The notes below the pieces were generated by a model. The model was given only the letters and a program-made list of their open reading frames with translations, had not been told where the DNA came from and ran no database searches. From contig DHCV01000026.1 of assembly GCA_002399025.1 (NCBI GenBank), positions 118,954-182,953 on the forward strand: a stretch of 64,000 nt of DNA. Reading direction: 5' to 3'. Below are positions 24,540-33,051 of this stretch, one piece after another. Source of the DNA: Bacteroidales bacterium UBA4893. GTDB lineage: Bacteria > Bacteroidota > Bacteroidia > Bacteroidales > P3. Each line of letters begins with the position of its first letter. The first letter of the stretch is position 1. Both the position numbers and the translations under genes were made by a program.

Positions 24540-25754
24540 CTATTCCCCTCTAATTCGAATAACGTTTATTAGGGTGTCTTTCTTTGTTAGGGTGATGCTA
24601 TAGCGTGTTTCCAAAGTCTTTTTCTTTTGCTCAAAACTCTTTTGATAAAACACATTTTTATCAATCCAAATCGTCCTATCATATACTCCCTTTTGAGGAA
24701 TTACATCCAAAGTCTTCTCTTTTTCAAACATAATAGGAACTGATAGCTGAGAGCATAAGGAATAAACTCCAACCTTAGTTAATGGATCATAGTTGTAAAG
24801 GTCGTCCTCCTTATAGGAAATACTATCCCAATCCTTTGCGTTAAGAACCCAAACCAAACGTTTCTCTTGAATGGTATCTATCTGAATTTTCTTCAATTTT
24901 GCCAAATCAATCAATAACTCCCTATAATCTATCTTAGAATTGGTGTCCTTTCGCTCAACCCTCATATTGTATTTCCTAAAATCTGTAACCTCATTATCAA
25001 TAACCCAATATGAAGTATCGGAATATTCAATCAAGCTCTCTGCAATAGAGCCAATAGTATATCTTTCTATACTAATTTCAGCAATACCAAAAGTAGATGT
25101 GGTTCTACCTCCAAAGCTCCACTGAGGAGCAACTCTTGAAAGGGTAGACTTATAGGTTGTGTTTTCCAATGTATTGGTTTCGTTAGAGGAGAATATCAAA
25201 CCCATTGCAGCAATAGCTATAAAATTATTGATAGCATGAACAATTATGGCAGTTAGGAGGTTAAATCGTAATGCAAAATAGGCAAAAAACAAACCCGCAC
25301 CAAGATATTGAGCAAATGCAAGGTAGAAGCTCTTTGGTTGAAGGTTATCGTAGTGCATTATGGCAAAGGTCAGGGAGGTTAGGATAAGGAATGAAAACAA
25401 CCTATGCTTTGGTTTATCTTTAAAAAGGAAAATTATTGCCAAGAAAATTATGGAATAAATAATCCCTGCATAAATATTAAATAAGAAGACAAACAATGAG
25501 GAGGCAACAAAGCTAACCCATGTCCAAGCTTTTTTCTTACAAGCCCACGAACGAAAAGCAATCTCTTCCGTAATGGGAGCAAAAATCACAATAAAGAAGA
25601 AGACAACAGCCAATGGCATATCTAAAACAAACCTATATATTGGAGCATCTAATATATCTCTTTCGCTGTCAAAAAGTAAGGTAAGAGCCATGCCCAGAGC
25701 CATAAGGCAAAGAGATAAGACCAATAAATAACGATAGTTTTTTCTTAAATTCAT
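24540..25754 (-). CDS. CPBP-family intramembrane metalloprotease
   Basis: 404 residues. The first 210 are a multi-pass membrane domain with the Abi/CPBP motifs: PITEEIAFRSW with E63, E64 and R68, a histidine in FAIMHYDN, and the conserved HAINN. The C-terminal 180 residues are predicted soluble (residues about 215-404) and unlike the core family; they might be a periplasmic or cytoplasmic partner-binding part. CPBP proteases include Rce1 and bacteriocin-immunity-like proteins; the substrate is unknown. A promoter-like TTG-N17-TATCTTTG lies at 25,811-25,784. Confidence 0.82.
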   Translation of the reverse strand: MNLRKNYRYLLVLSLCLMALGMALTLLFDSERDILDAPIYRFVLDMPLAVVFFFIVIFAPITEEIAFRSWACKKKAWTWVSFVASSLFVFLFNIYAGIIYSIIFLAIIFLFKDKPKHRLFSFLILTSLTFAIMHYDNLQPKSFYLAFAQYLGAGLFFAYFALRFNLLTAIIVHAINNFIAIAAMGLIFSSNETNTLENTTYKSTLSRVAPQWSFGGRTTSTFGIAEISIERYTIGSIAESLIEYSDTSYWVIDNEVTDFRKYNMRVERKDTNSKIDYRELLIDLAKLKKIQIDTIQEKRLVWVLNAKDWDSISYKEDDLYNYDPLTKVGVYSLCSQLSVPIMFEKEKTLDVIPQKGVYDRTIWIDKNVFYQKSFEQKKKTLETRYSITLTKKDTLINVIRIRGE

Positions 25755-25783
25755 AATCTTTAACTTAAAGGGTTATTCTTTGG

Positions 25784-25811
25784 CAAAGATATAAATTTAT
25801 TTCAAAAGCAA
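25784..25811 (-). promoter_or_regulatory. candidate promoter of the CPBP protease gene
   Basis: Minus strand: TTG at 25,811-25,809, 17-bp spacer, TATCTTTG at 25,791-25,784, about 30 bp upstream of the ATG. Confidence 0.45.
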
Positions 25812-25849
25812 TAGCTAACTATATAATGAAAACTAAAAGCAAACAAGAG

Positions 25850-26173
25850 TTATTCTATTTTTTCTAAGTCTTTAAGAGCTTTCCTTTTTGATTTTCTTGA
25901 TGTAAATACAAAGAAAAGGAATGTAAGAGGGAAGAATTTAATTGTATATGGAGTTCCCATTTCTTTTTCGTAATCAAAATATGAATAAATGCAGATTGAA
26001 TAATAGATAATTATATACGACAAAATAAATATTATTGTGAATTTGTTTTGTTTATAGGAAAGAACTGGATTTTGTTGTTTCTTGTACAACAAGTTATAAG
26101 AGTATAGTATAAAATATAAAACAAGTACTACTATGCTAACAATAATATCTACTAAGCTAAATTGAATATTCAT
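25850..26173 (-). CDS. hypothetical small membrane protein
   Basis: Unrecognised. I use the ATG at 26,173 (107 residues) rather than an in-frame TTG at 26,203, because a TATCTTTG -7 box (26,208-26,201) overlaps the longer start. Three hydrophobic segments are visible: about residues 8-26 (VDIIVSIVVLVLYFILYSY), 42-60 (FTIIFILSYIIIYYSICIY), and 77-90, with a basic tail (SRKSKRKALKDL). Nothing in the neighbourhood suggests a function. Confidence 0.5.
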   Translation of the reverse strand: MNIQFSLVDIIVSIVVLVLYFILYSYNLLYKKQQNPVLSYKQNKFTIIFILSYIIIYYSICIYSYFDYEKEMGTPYTIKFFPLTFLFFVFTSRKSKRKALKDLEKIE

Positions 26174-26371
26174 TTTTTTTGTTTTATTAATATTGTCCGG
26201 CAAAGATATAGATTTATTTTAAAAAAGAAAGGTTGACAGCAGACTTTAAATCTGGAAATTAAAACTAAGAGTATAAATAAAAAGTGTAAAATTATTTCAG
26301 TACCAGAAAATTTTTGTAATATTGCATTTTATAAGCTGAAAGGTTTTTCTTATAATAAAAACTAATCTCTA

Positions 26372-26875
26372 TTGAAATTTTTTTTAACGTTTTTGTTTGT
26401 TTTTTCTTCATTAATTAGTCTTTCTCAAAAGTATAATGACCTAAATCATTATACTCTTTTTTATAATCAAGATACTTTTGATTCTGATACTTGTTGCTGG
26501 CGGCAATTGAGTAATAATAAAAAATATATTGAGGCAGCAAACCTTATTGTTTTATATCTAAAAACAGAGAAGCCTGTAAATAGACATTCTCTTAACTGGC
26601 ACTGTGGACAGATGTTTGCAATGGCTCATTCTGACAAATTAGCGAAAAAGTATTTTAAGCGAACTTATTCAATATTTTATAAATGGTTTGGTGACACCGA
26701 TGCAAAAACATGGTACTACTATGTAAAAGGGACAATAGCATTTATTGATAATGACAAAAAGAAACTAGAATCCATTATTCACACATGGAAAAACAAGTAC
26801 CCTCCTGACAATAATTTAGAAACTCTAATCCGCCTCAATAAAAATTGGGGCATAAGTTATGAACAGGCTTATTGA
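26372..26875 (+). CDS. hypothetical secreted protein, 167 residues
   Basis: Unrecognised. The reading frame starts at TTG (26,372); the first 18 residues (KFFLTFLFVFSSLISLSQ) form a good signal peptide ending at SLSQ. The mature part contains two adjacent cysteines (TCCW) and helical pairs resembling tetratricopeptide-like repeats (AANLIVLYLKTEKP; KKYFKRTYSIFYKWFG; AFIDNDKKKLESIIHTWK). Codon use is like its neighbours. No partner gene is obvious; 26,876-27,305 after it is non-coding and holds a tandem repeat array. Confidence 0.6.
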   Translation: MKFFLTFLFVFSSLISLSQKYNDLNHYTLFYNQDTFDSDTCCWRQLSNNKKYIEAANLIVLYLKTEKPVNRHSLNWHCGQMFAMAHSDKLAKKYFKRTYSIFYKWFGDTDAKTWYYYVKGTIAFIDNDKKKLESIIHTWKNKYPPDNNLETLIRLNKNWGISYEQAY

Positions 26876-26996
26876 TTCTTTTAAAATTAGTTGTTTCTCA
26901 GTATTCAAAGATATAAGTTTCAATTTGAAAACTAAGATTCTAAAATTCTATTTATATTACATTTGTTTTAACCATTTTTAATAACACTGAATGTCG

Positions 26997-27130
26997 CATT
27001 TTGTTTTATGGCGTATTACAACTCGTTTTACAGCCTAAAACACCCTCTTTTACGGCGTAAAGCACTTTGTAATATGGCGTAAAACAACTTGTATTAGCTC
27101 GTTTTACACCTCGTTTTACGCCGTAAAACT
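26997..27130. repeat. 22-bp-period palindromic tandem array
   Basis: Six unit starts fall at 27,003, 27,025, 27,047, 27,069, 27,091 and 27,113, exactly 22 bp apart. The consensus GTTTTACGGCGTAAAAC is itself a palindrome; units have diverged by 1-4 bases, and one extra half unit sits at 27,101. The array lies in a 430-bp gap without genes, between two plus-strand genes. No ORF crosses it. It is not CRISPR-like, since there are no spacers. Confidence 0.85.
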
Positions 27131-27305
27131 AAATCACTTCTATTTCATTTTATTATTAAACTTGGTTACTCGAAAAAGAGTTATAGAACATTCAGAATTT
27201 GAAAAAGTTGTATATTTGTTGGAATAAAATAAGTTTGAGTGATGTTTTCTGCACCATAGAATTTAGATTTATTTTTTTTAGATTTATTTTGTTAATCAGT
27301 AGTTT

Positions 27306-29669
27306 ATGAAAAAGATAGTTTTAATTAGTTTATGCCTTATTTTTAGTCTTTCTTCTTTTGCTCAGAAAGATAAATTAACTTTGGTTAAGGATGGAAAGAG
27401 CGATTATGTTATTGTTATTCCTCATGATCATTCTGAGTGGATAAAGTATTCTGCTGAATTATTACAAAAGGATATTTATAAGGTTAGCAATTGCTTAATT
27501 CCAATTGTTACGGATAAAGAAAAGCCTAAAAAAAGGGAAATTAATATTGGTTTTACTAATCGATTAAATAGTAAAGGATTTACAAATCATTTAATGGGAG
27601 AATTTTATACAATTTCAGATGATACGGCATCTTATTTTGATAAAATAAATGAAGATTTTGGCTATACTATTCGAACTGATGGGAAAAGAATTATAATACA
27701 TAATGGTTATAAATATTGTTATAAAGGGAATAATGATATTTCTGTTGTATATGCAATTGTAGATTTTCTTGAAAAACACATAGGGATTAGAAAGTTTACA
27801 CCTGATTGTGAGGTTTATCCTAAGAAGAAAGATATTATTCTTGATATTAAAGATTTGAATTATTCTTATAGTTCTCAAAACACTTTCCGTCAAGTTCGTT
27901 CTGTTTTTACTCGTGAGAATAAGGATTTTCGATATTGGTTAAAACAACATTTGCAAGAGGATATGTTTGCTGAAGGTTTCTTTGTTCATACTTTTGAAAA
28001 ATTGGTACCAAGGGCTAAGTATTTTGAAACTCATCCTGAATATTTTGCAGAAGTGAATGGAAAGAGAATTCATGACCAGTTATGTTTGAGCAATGAGGAT
28101 GTTTTTAAGATTGTTGTTGAAAGATTGAAAGAGGAAATGAAGAAACAACCTTTGGCTATGGTTTGGTCGGTTAGTCAAAATGATAATTTTTCCTATTGCT
28201 CTTGTCCAAAATGTCAAAAGATTAATGAAAGGGAAGAAGCACCCTCTGGTGCATTGATTGAATTTGTCAATCGTGTTGCAAGAGAATTTCCTTATAAAAT
28301 AATCTCTACCTTAGCTTATCAATATTCTCGTAAAGCTCCAAAGACAATTAAGCCAGAGTATAATGTTCAAATTATGCTTTGTACCATTGAGGAGGATAGA
28401 AATAAAACTATTGAAGAATCAAGCAATGATGCTTTTAAAAAGAATCCTAATGCTCAAACCTTTGCAATGGATATTATGGATTGGGGAAAGATAACTAAGA
28501 ATATTTTCCTTTGGGATTATAATGTTGATTTTGCTTATTCTGTTTCTCCTTTCCCAAATATTCATGTCTTAAAGCCAAATCTTTTGTTTTTCATGGAAAA
28601 CAATGCTTTTCAACATTTCCAACAAGCCAATTCGGATGTTGGTCATGAGTTTGCAGAGCTTAAAACCTATTTAATAAGTAAGCTGCTTTGGAATATTAAT
28701 ATTGATCAAGATTCAATTATTAATGAGTTTTTGCAAGGTTATTATGGAAAGGCTTCATCTTACATTAGACAATATATTGATACTCTCCAATACTTTGGGC
28801 AAAACTCAAAGGTGTTCTTAGATATTTATGCTCCACCAACAAACTATTCAAAAACATTTCTTTCAAAAGATAAGATAGATATTTATTCTTCAATATTCGA
28901 TAAGGCAGAAGAAGCTGTTGGGAATGATTCTGTTTATCTTTTAAGAGTTAGAACTGCTCGCTTGCCACTATGGTTTGCAATTATGGAAATAGGTAAGGCA
29001 GATATGTTTGGAGAAAGAGGATGGTATATGAAAAATGGTGAAGGGAAATATGTTTTACGGAGAGAAATGAATCAAATGTTGGAGGATTTTTACTCCACTT
29101 GCGTTAGAGCTAAGGTTAGGGATTTGAACGAAAGCACACTCTCTCCAAAGGAATACTACGAATCAACAAAAAGATTTATTAATATTAGCGTTGAGAATAA
29201 TATCGCATTTAATAAGAAAGTTACTTCTTTGCCTAATCCAAGTCCTTTGTATAGTGAAGGTAATATGGGAACAATTACAAATGGAGTTAGGGGAGATTCG
29301 GAATATAAGATACATTGGTTGGGTTGGAATGGAGTTGATTTTGAAATATTCTTGGATTTAGAACATGAGGTGAGAAACAAAAACATAAAACTCTCTTCCC
29401 TCTATTTTCCAAAAAGTTGGATACTTCACCCAAGCAGTGTTGAGTGTTTTGTTTCAAAAGACGGAAAGACTTATTTTGGTGTGGGAAAAGTTGAGGTTGG
29501 GAATATTCAAACAAAGGAAGAAATCATTAGGGATTATGTTTTCTCTCCAAAAGATTTTGATTATAGATATGTTAAGTTTGAGATAAAAGGAACAAATTCT
29601 CTTCCTTATTGGCATCCTTCCGAAGGTGGCACGAGTTGGGTGTTTTTAGATGAAATTATAGTAGAATAA
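27306..29669 (+). CDS. secreted DUF4838 glycosidase-like protein with C-terminal F5/8-type domain
   Basis: 787 residues. A signal peptide (about 1-19, ending SSFAQ) precedes a GH67 N-terminal-like alpha/beta region (about 22-175: ELLQKDIYKVSNCLIPIV). Next comes the DUF4838 domain (about 190-480), with its hallmark WSVSQNDNFSYCSCPKC followed by GALIEFVNRVAREFP, and a helical region. The C-terminal 150 residues (IHWLGWNGVDFEIFLDLE; SSVECFVSKDGKTYFGVG; YRYVKFEIKG) look like a galactose-binding/discoidin beta-sandwich. It is probably an outer-surface or periplasmic glycan-active protein. The enzymatic specificity is unknown, and no SusCD pair is nearby. Confidence 0.82.
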   Translation: MKKIVLISLCLIFSLSSFAQKDKLTLVKDGKSDYVIVIPHDHSEWIKYSAELLQKDIYKVSNCLIPIVTDKEKPKKREINIGFTNRLNSKGFTNHLMGEFYTISDDTASYFDKINEDFGYTIRTDGKRIIIHNGYKYCYKGNNDISVVYAIVDFLEKHIGIRKFTPDCEVYPKKKDIILDIKDLNYSYSSQNTFRQVRSVFTRENKDFRYWLKQHLQEDMFAEGFFVHTFEKLVPRAKYFETHPEYFAEVNGKRIHDQLCLSNEDVFKIVVERLKEEMKKQPLAMVWSVSQNDNFSYCSCPKCQKINEREEAPSGALIEFVNRVAREFPYKIISTLAYQYSRKAPKTIKPEYNVQIMLCTIEEDRNKTIEESSNDAFKKNPNAQTFAMDIMDWGKITKNIFLWDYNVDFAYSVSPFPNIHVLKPNLLFFMENNAFQHFQQANSDVGHEFAELKTYLISKLLWNINIDQDSIINEFLQGYYGKASSYIRQYIDTLQYFGQNSKVFLDIYAPPTNYSKTFLSKDKIDIYSSIFDKAEEAVGNDSVYLLRVRTARLPLWFAIMEIGKADMFGERGWYMKNGEGKYVLRREMNQMLEDFYSTCVRAKVRDLNESTLSPKEYYESTKRFINISVENNIAFNKKVTSLPNPSPLYSEGNMGTITNGVRGDSEYKIHWLGWNGVDFEIFLDLEHEVRNKNIKLSSLYFPKSWILHPSSVECFVSKDGKTYFGVGKVEVGNIQTKEEIIRDYVFSPKDFDYRYVKFEIKGTNSLPYWHPSEGGTSWVFLDEIIVE

Positions 29670-29737
29670 GAATCATTTTCTCATTAGGTTCTATCTGTTT
29701 TCTTAACTCCAATTACATCTATTCTGTATAAAAATCT

Positions 29738-29745
29738 TATATTTG
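29738..29745 (+). promoter_or_regulatory. candidate -7 box before the DUF4199/glycosyltransferase operon
   Basis: TATATTTG followed by C, 23 bp upstream of the DUF4199 start. A clear -33 element is not seen. Confidence 0.35.
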
Positions 29746-29768
29746 CAGATTAAAATAAATGTAAAATT

Positions 29769-30380
29769 ATGAAAAGTAAGAATATCTGGAAATACGCTTT
29801 TAATTGGGGCTCTATTATTGGAGGAATATATTTATTATATAGATTAATAGGGTTTTTCCTTAAATTAGAAACGAGTTTTTTATGGTCTTTGATCGGTACT
29901 TTCATCCTCGTTTTTGGAATGGGCTGGGCAATGATAAACTATAAGAAGAACGTTCTTAGACAAAACATTACTTTTGGGAAATTCTTTGCAATAGGAACAA
30001 TTATGTCTTTGGTAATTGCTTTCTTTTCGACCCTTTTTCTGACTATTTATGCTGTAAAGCTCAACCCATCTTTCTTAGATGATTTCTTGATGCAGTATCA
30101 AGAATTACTCGATTCAGTTGATCCAAGTATTAATGTTTATGAGAATGAAGAGTTTAGATCAATAATTCAAGCAGTCTTTATTCCTTCTAACTATGTGTTT
30201 AGTTTTATTGGTAATTTATTCTATGTACTTATTCTTTCTCTTTTGCTTACAAGACCAAGTTTTGGAGCTAATATTCAACCATTGGATAAGGATAACGATT
30301 ATGTACCATATAAAGAAGTGAGTGAAGAGCCTGAGGTAACGGAAGAAGAGGATGAAAAATTAGAAGAAGAAAATAAATAA
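29769..30380 (+). CDS. DUF4199 domain-containing membrane protein (first copy)
   Basis: 203 residues with four hydrophobic helices (about 10-28, 37-55, 75-98, 145-165) and a strongly acidic C-terminal tail (about 175-203, rich in E and D). The pattern WGSIIGGIYLLYRLIGFF...NITFGKFFAIGTIMSLVIAFFSTLF matches DUF4199, a Bacteroidota membrane family of unknown role that often precedes a GtrB/DPM1-type glycosyltransferase. It is followed 5 bp later by a second copy. Confidence 0.85.
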   Translation: MKSKNIWKYAFNWGSIIGGIYLLYRLIGFFLKLETSFLWSLIGTFILVFGMGWAMINYKKNVLRQNITFGKFFAIGTIMSLVIAFFSTLFLTIYAVKLNPSFLDDFLMQYQELLDSVDPSINVYENEEFRSIIQAVFIPSNYVFSFIGNLFYVLILSLLLTRPSFGANIQPLDKDNDYVPYKEVSEEPEVTEEEDEKLEEENK

Positions 30381-30385
30381 CCGTA

Positions 30386-30928
30386 ATGAATACAAAAAAT
30401 AAATCAAATTTCTCAGGAAACTATTGGTCTGGAATATTGAAGTATGGACTATTGATAGGTTTGGGATTATCTTTGGTTGTAATTATTCGTTTGATAATAA
30501 ATAAGCCAATACATTATCCAATTTCCTATTCGGAGTATTTTAGCTTGCTTATATTTATGTTTATTGGAGTTTTGCTATATCGTAGTAGGTTAGAAGATGG
30601 AAAGATTTGTTTTAAGGAAGCTTATTGGGTGGCGTTAGGTTCTGGAATTATTGGAGCTATAATTTATGGAATCTTTATTTATGTTTATGCCTCATTCATT
30701 GATTCTTCTTTTCAAGGACGTTATTTTGATATTCAAAGGGCGGTTGAAGCAAATTCAAATCTAAGTGATGAACAAATAAACTCTATTGTAGGTCCTTCTT
30801 CAATTGCCATTTCTTCAATACTTTTTACATCGCTTATGAGTATTTTTTGGGGATTGATTGTTGCAGTATTCTTGAAGAATAAGAAGAAAGAATTAAAAGA
30901 AAAAGAGATAAATAACGTTGATAAATAA
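30386..30928 (+). CDS. DUF4199 domain-containing membrane protein (second copy)
   Basis: 180 residues with four hydrophobic helices and a conserved KICFKEAYWVALGSGIIGAIIYGIF segment parallel to the one in the previous gene, so the two are probably an ancient tandem duplication. The basic tail is KNKKKELKEKEI. It ends 10 bp before the glycosyltransferase ATG, in one transcription unit. Confidence 0.85.
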   Translation: MNTKNKSNFSGNYWSGILKYGLLIGLGLSLVVIIRLIINKPIHYPISYSEYFSLLIFMFIGVLLYRSRLEDGKICFKEAYWVALGSGIIGAIIYGIFIYVYASFIDSSFQGRYFDIQRAVEANSNLSDEQINSIVGPSSIAISSILFTSLMSIFWGLIVAVFLKNKKKELKEKEINNVDK

Positions 30929-30938
30929 AATAAAAGAT

Positions 30939-31898
30939 ATGGATATTTCTGTAATTGTACCTTTGTTGAATGAAGAGGAGTCGCTTCCACACCTTACAAA
31001 ATGGATAAAGGAGGTAATGGAGAAGGAAGGTTTTTCTTATGAGGTTTTGCTTATTGATGATGGAAGTAATGATGGGAGTTGGAAGGTTATTGAAGAGCTA
31101 AGCAAGGAGAATAACAATATTAAGGGAATAAAATTTCGTAGAAACTATGGTAAGAGTGCTGCTCTGAACGTTGGGTTTGAACATTGCGAAGGTGATGTAG
31201 TTATAACAATGGATGCTGATTTGCAAGATTCTCCGGAAGAAATACCTGAGCTTTATTCAATGATAATGAAAGATGGATTTGATTTGGTTTCGGGTTGGAA
31301 GAAGAAACGTTATGATTCAAAGTTTGCAAAGAATTTTCCTTCAAAGCTTTTTAACTCAACAACAAGAATGATAACCGGAATTAAACTTCACGATTTCAAT
31401 TGTGGATTAAAATCATATAGAAAGGATGTTGTGAAGTCTATTGAGGTTTATGGGGAAATGCATCGCTATATTCCTGTAATTGCTAAGTGGGCAGGTTTTA
31501 GAAATATTGGAGAAAAGGTTGTTCAGCACAGAAAACGGAAGTTTGGAACGAGTAAGTTTGGAATGAGTAGGTTTATTAATGGTTATTTAGACCTTATTTC
31601 CATAATGTTTGTTTCAAAATTCTCTAAGAAACCTATGCATTTCTTTGGACTTTGGGGAACCGTAATGTTCATATTAGGATTTTTAGCAGCAGGAATATTA
31701 GGAACTCAAAAGATAATAGCAAGCATTAATCAACTCCCAATGCGACTTGTTACTGATAGTCCATATTTTCATTTATCATTGGTTTTGATGATTTTGGGAG
31801 CAATATTTTTCCTTACAGGATTCTTAGGAGAACTTATTGGAAGAAATTCATCAAGTCGCAACCATTATCTAATTCATAAGAAATCAAATATCAAGTAG
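30939..31898 (+). CDS. GtrB/DPM1-type family 2 glycosyltransferase
   Basis: 319 residues from the ATG at 30,939; an in-frame TTG at 30,918 would overlap the previous gene and is less likely. Nucleotide-sugar motifs are visible: VIVPLLNEEESLP, LIDDGSNDGS, and MDADLQDSPEEIP (DxD at the metal site), then HDFNCGLKSYR and GEMHRYIPVIAKWAGF. Two C-terminal membrane helices (about 230-260 and 280-305) anchor it. The family transfers sugars from nucleotide donors to a polyprenyl phosphate on the inner face of the cytoplasmic membrane. Co-transcribed with the DUF4199 pair and the heptose genes. Confidence 0.93.
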   Translation: MDISVIVPLLNEEESLPHLTKWIKEVMEKEGFSYEVLLIDDGSNDGSWKVIEELSKENNNIKGIKFRRNYGKSAALNVGFEHCEGDVVITMDADLQDSPEEIPELYSMIMKDGFDLVSGWKKKRYDSKFAKNFPSKLFNSTTRMITGIKLHDFNCGLKSYRKDVVKSIEVYGEMHRYIPVIAKWAGFRNIGEKVVQHRKRKFGTSKFGMSRFINGYLDLISIMFVSKFSKKPMHFFGLWGTVMFILGFLAAGILGTQKIIASINQLPMRLVTDSPYFHLSLVLMILGAIFFLTGFLGELIGRNSSSRNHYLIHKKSNIK

Positions 31899-31902
31899 AT
31901 TT

Positions 31903-32478
31903 ATGATAAGAATAAAGCAAGTAATTGAAGAGTCGGTTAGTCTTAAAACGCTTTTGCTCAATGATGAAGCTTTTTTGAAAGAAATTGAAAAGGTAAAAGA
32001 TGTAATGGTTAAGGCTTTGAAGGAAGGAAAGAAGATACTTTGGTGTGGAAATGGAGGTTCGGCTGCAGATAGTCAGCATTTGGCTGCTGAGTTTTCAGGA
32101 CGTTTCTATTATGATCGCCCACCTTTACGTTCGGAGGCTTTGCATGTAAATACTTCCTACCTAACAGCAGTGGCAAACGATTATTCTTATGAAGTAATTT
32201 ATAGTAGATTGGTTAAGGCTATGGGAGATAAGGGAGATTTACTTGTTGGTATTTCAACCTCTGGCAATTCTAAAAACATTGTTTTAGCCCTTGAAGAGGC
32301 AAAGGAAAAAGATATGATAACAATTTCGTTTACAGGAAATGGTGGAGGCAAAATGAAGGAGAAATCAGACTATGTTTTGGATATCCCTTCCAAAGATACT
32401 CCAAGGGTTCAGGAATGTCATATTATGGTTGGGCATATACTTTGTGAATTAGTGGAGGCAGAAATGTTCCCAAGATAA
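31903..32478 (+). CDS. gmhA: D-sedoheptulose-7-phosphate isomerase (GmhA)
   Basis: 191 residues, the expected length. SIS-domain enzyme converting sedoheptulose 7-phosphate into D-glycero-D-manno-heptose 7-phosphate. The motif CGNGGSAADSQHLAAEFSGRF at 48-68 is diagnostic, with D56, H59 and E63. LVGISTSGNSKNIV is the phosphate-binding SIS loop. It starts 4 bp after the glycosyltransferase and is followed by a GmhB-type phosphatase, so a heptose precursor route is likely; the kinase/guanylyltransferase genes are not here. Confidence 0.93.
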   Translation: MIRIKQVIEESVSLKTLLLNDEAFLKEIEKVKDVMVKALKEGKKILWCGNGGSAADSQHLAAEFSGRFYYDRPPLRSEALHVNTSYLTAVANDYSYEVIYSRLVKAMGDKGDLLVGISTSGNSKNIVLALEEAKEKDMITISFTGNGGGKMKEKSDYVLDIPSKDTPRVQECHIMVGHILCELVEAEMFPR

Positions 32479-32493
32479 TTTTTATTGCATATC

Positions 32494-33051
32494 ATGAAGA
32501 TTAGAGAATACAAAACCTTGTTTTTAGATAGAGATGGAGTAATTAATGTTCGTTTAATTGATGATTATGTAAAAACATGGAAAGAATTTGAGTTTGAAAA
32601 GGGAGCATTGGAGGCTTTAAGTATTTTTACTAAGCATTTTGAAACAATTTTTATTGTAACAAATCAACAAGGGGTTTCCAAAGGTCTAATGAATGAGGAT
32701 GATTTAATCACCATTCATAAGCAGATGAAAAAAGAAATTGAAGATAATGGGGGAAGGATAGACAGTATATATTATTGTACTGCTTTGAGAAAAGAAAATC
32801 ATTTTTGTCGTAAGCCAAAGGTTGGAATGGGACTAAGGGCGAGAAAGGACTTTCGGGATATTCGTTTCAAACAAAGTATAATGGTTGGAGATTCAATATC
32901 TGATATGCAGTTTGGAAAGAGTTTGAAGATGCAAACAGTTTTTATTTCCAATTCATTGGATAAGACCAGAAAGAATTATAGATTGATAGATAAGAGATTT
33001 GAGAGTTTAATTGATTTTGCAAAACATTTAGAATATGAAAAGAAGAATTAG
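32494..33051 (+). CDS. gmhB: HAD-IIIA histidinol-phosphatase/GmhB-type phosphatase
   Basis: 185 residues from the ATG at 32,494 (a TTG at 32,485 adds three). HAD motif I is FLDRDGVINVR, motif II is IFIVTNQQGVSKG, motif III includes RKPKVGMGL, and motif IV is MVGDSISDMQFGK. A cysteine/histidine zinc loop (YYCTALRKENHFCRKP) is only partly conserved compared with E. coli GmhB. After gmhA, a D,D-heptose bisphosphate phosphatase is the likely role; histidinol phosphatase cannot be excluded. Its end overlaps the next gene by 17 bp. Confidence 0.82.
   Translation: MKIREYKTLFLDRDGVINVRLIDDYVKTWKEFEFEKGALEALSIFTKHFETIFIVTNQQGVSKGLMNEDDLITIHKQMKKEIEDNGGRIDSIYYCTALRKENHFCRKPKVGMGLRARKDFRDIRFKQSIMVGDSISDMQFGKSLKMQTVFISNSLDKTRKNYRLIDKRFESLIDFAKHLEYEKKN

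Noticed and set aside
27003..27129. GTTTTACGGCGTAAAAC units as a CRISPR or tRNA-like structure
   Set aside because: Contiguous, no spacers, no cloverleaf, no CCA end.
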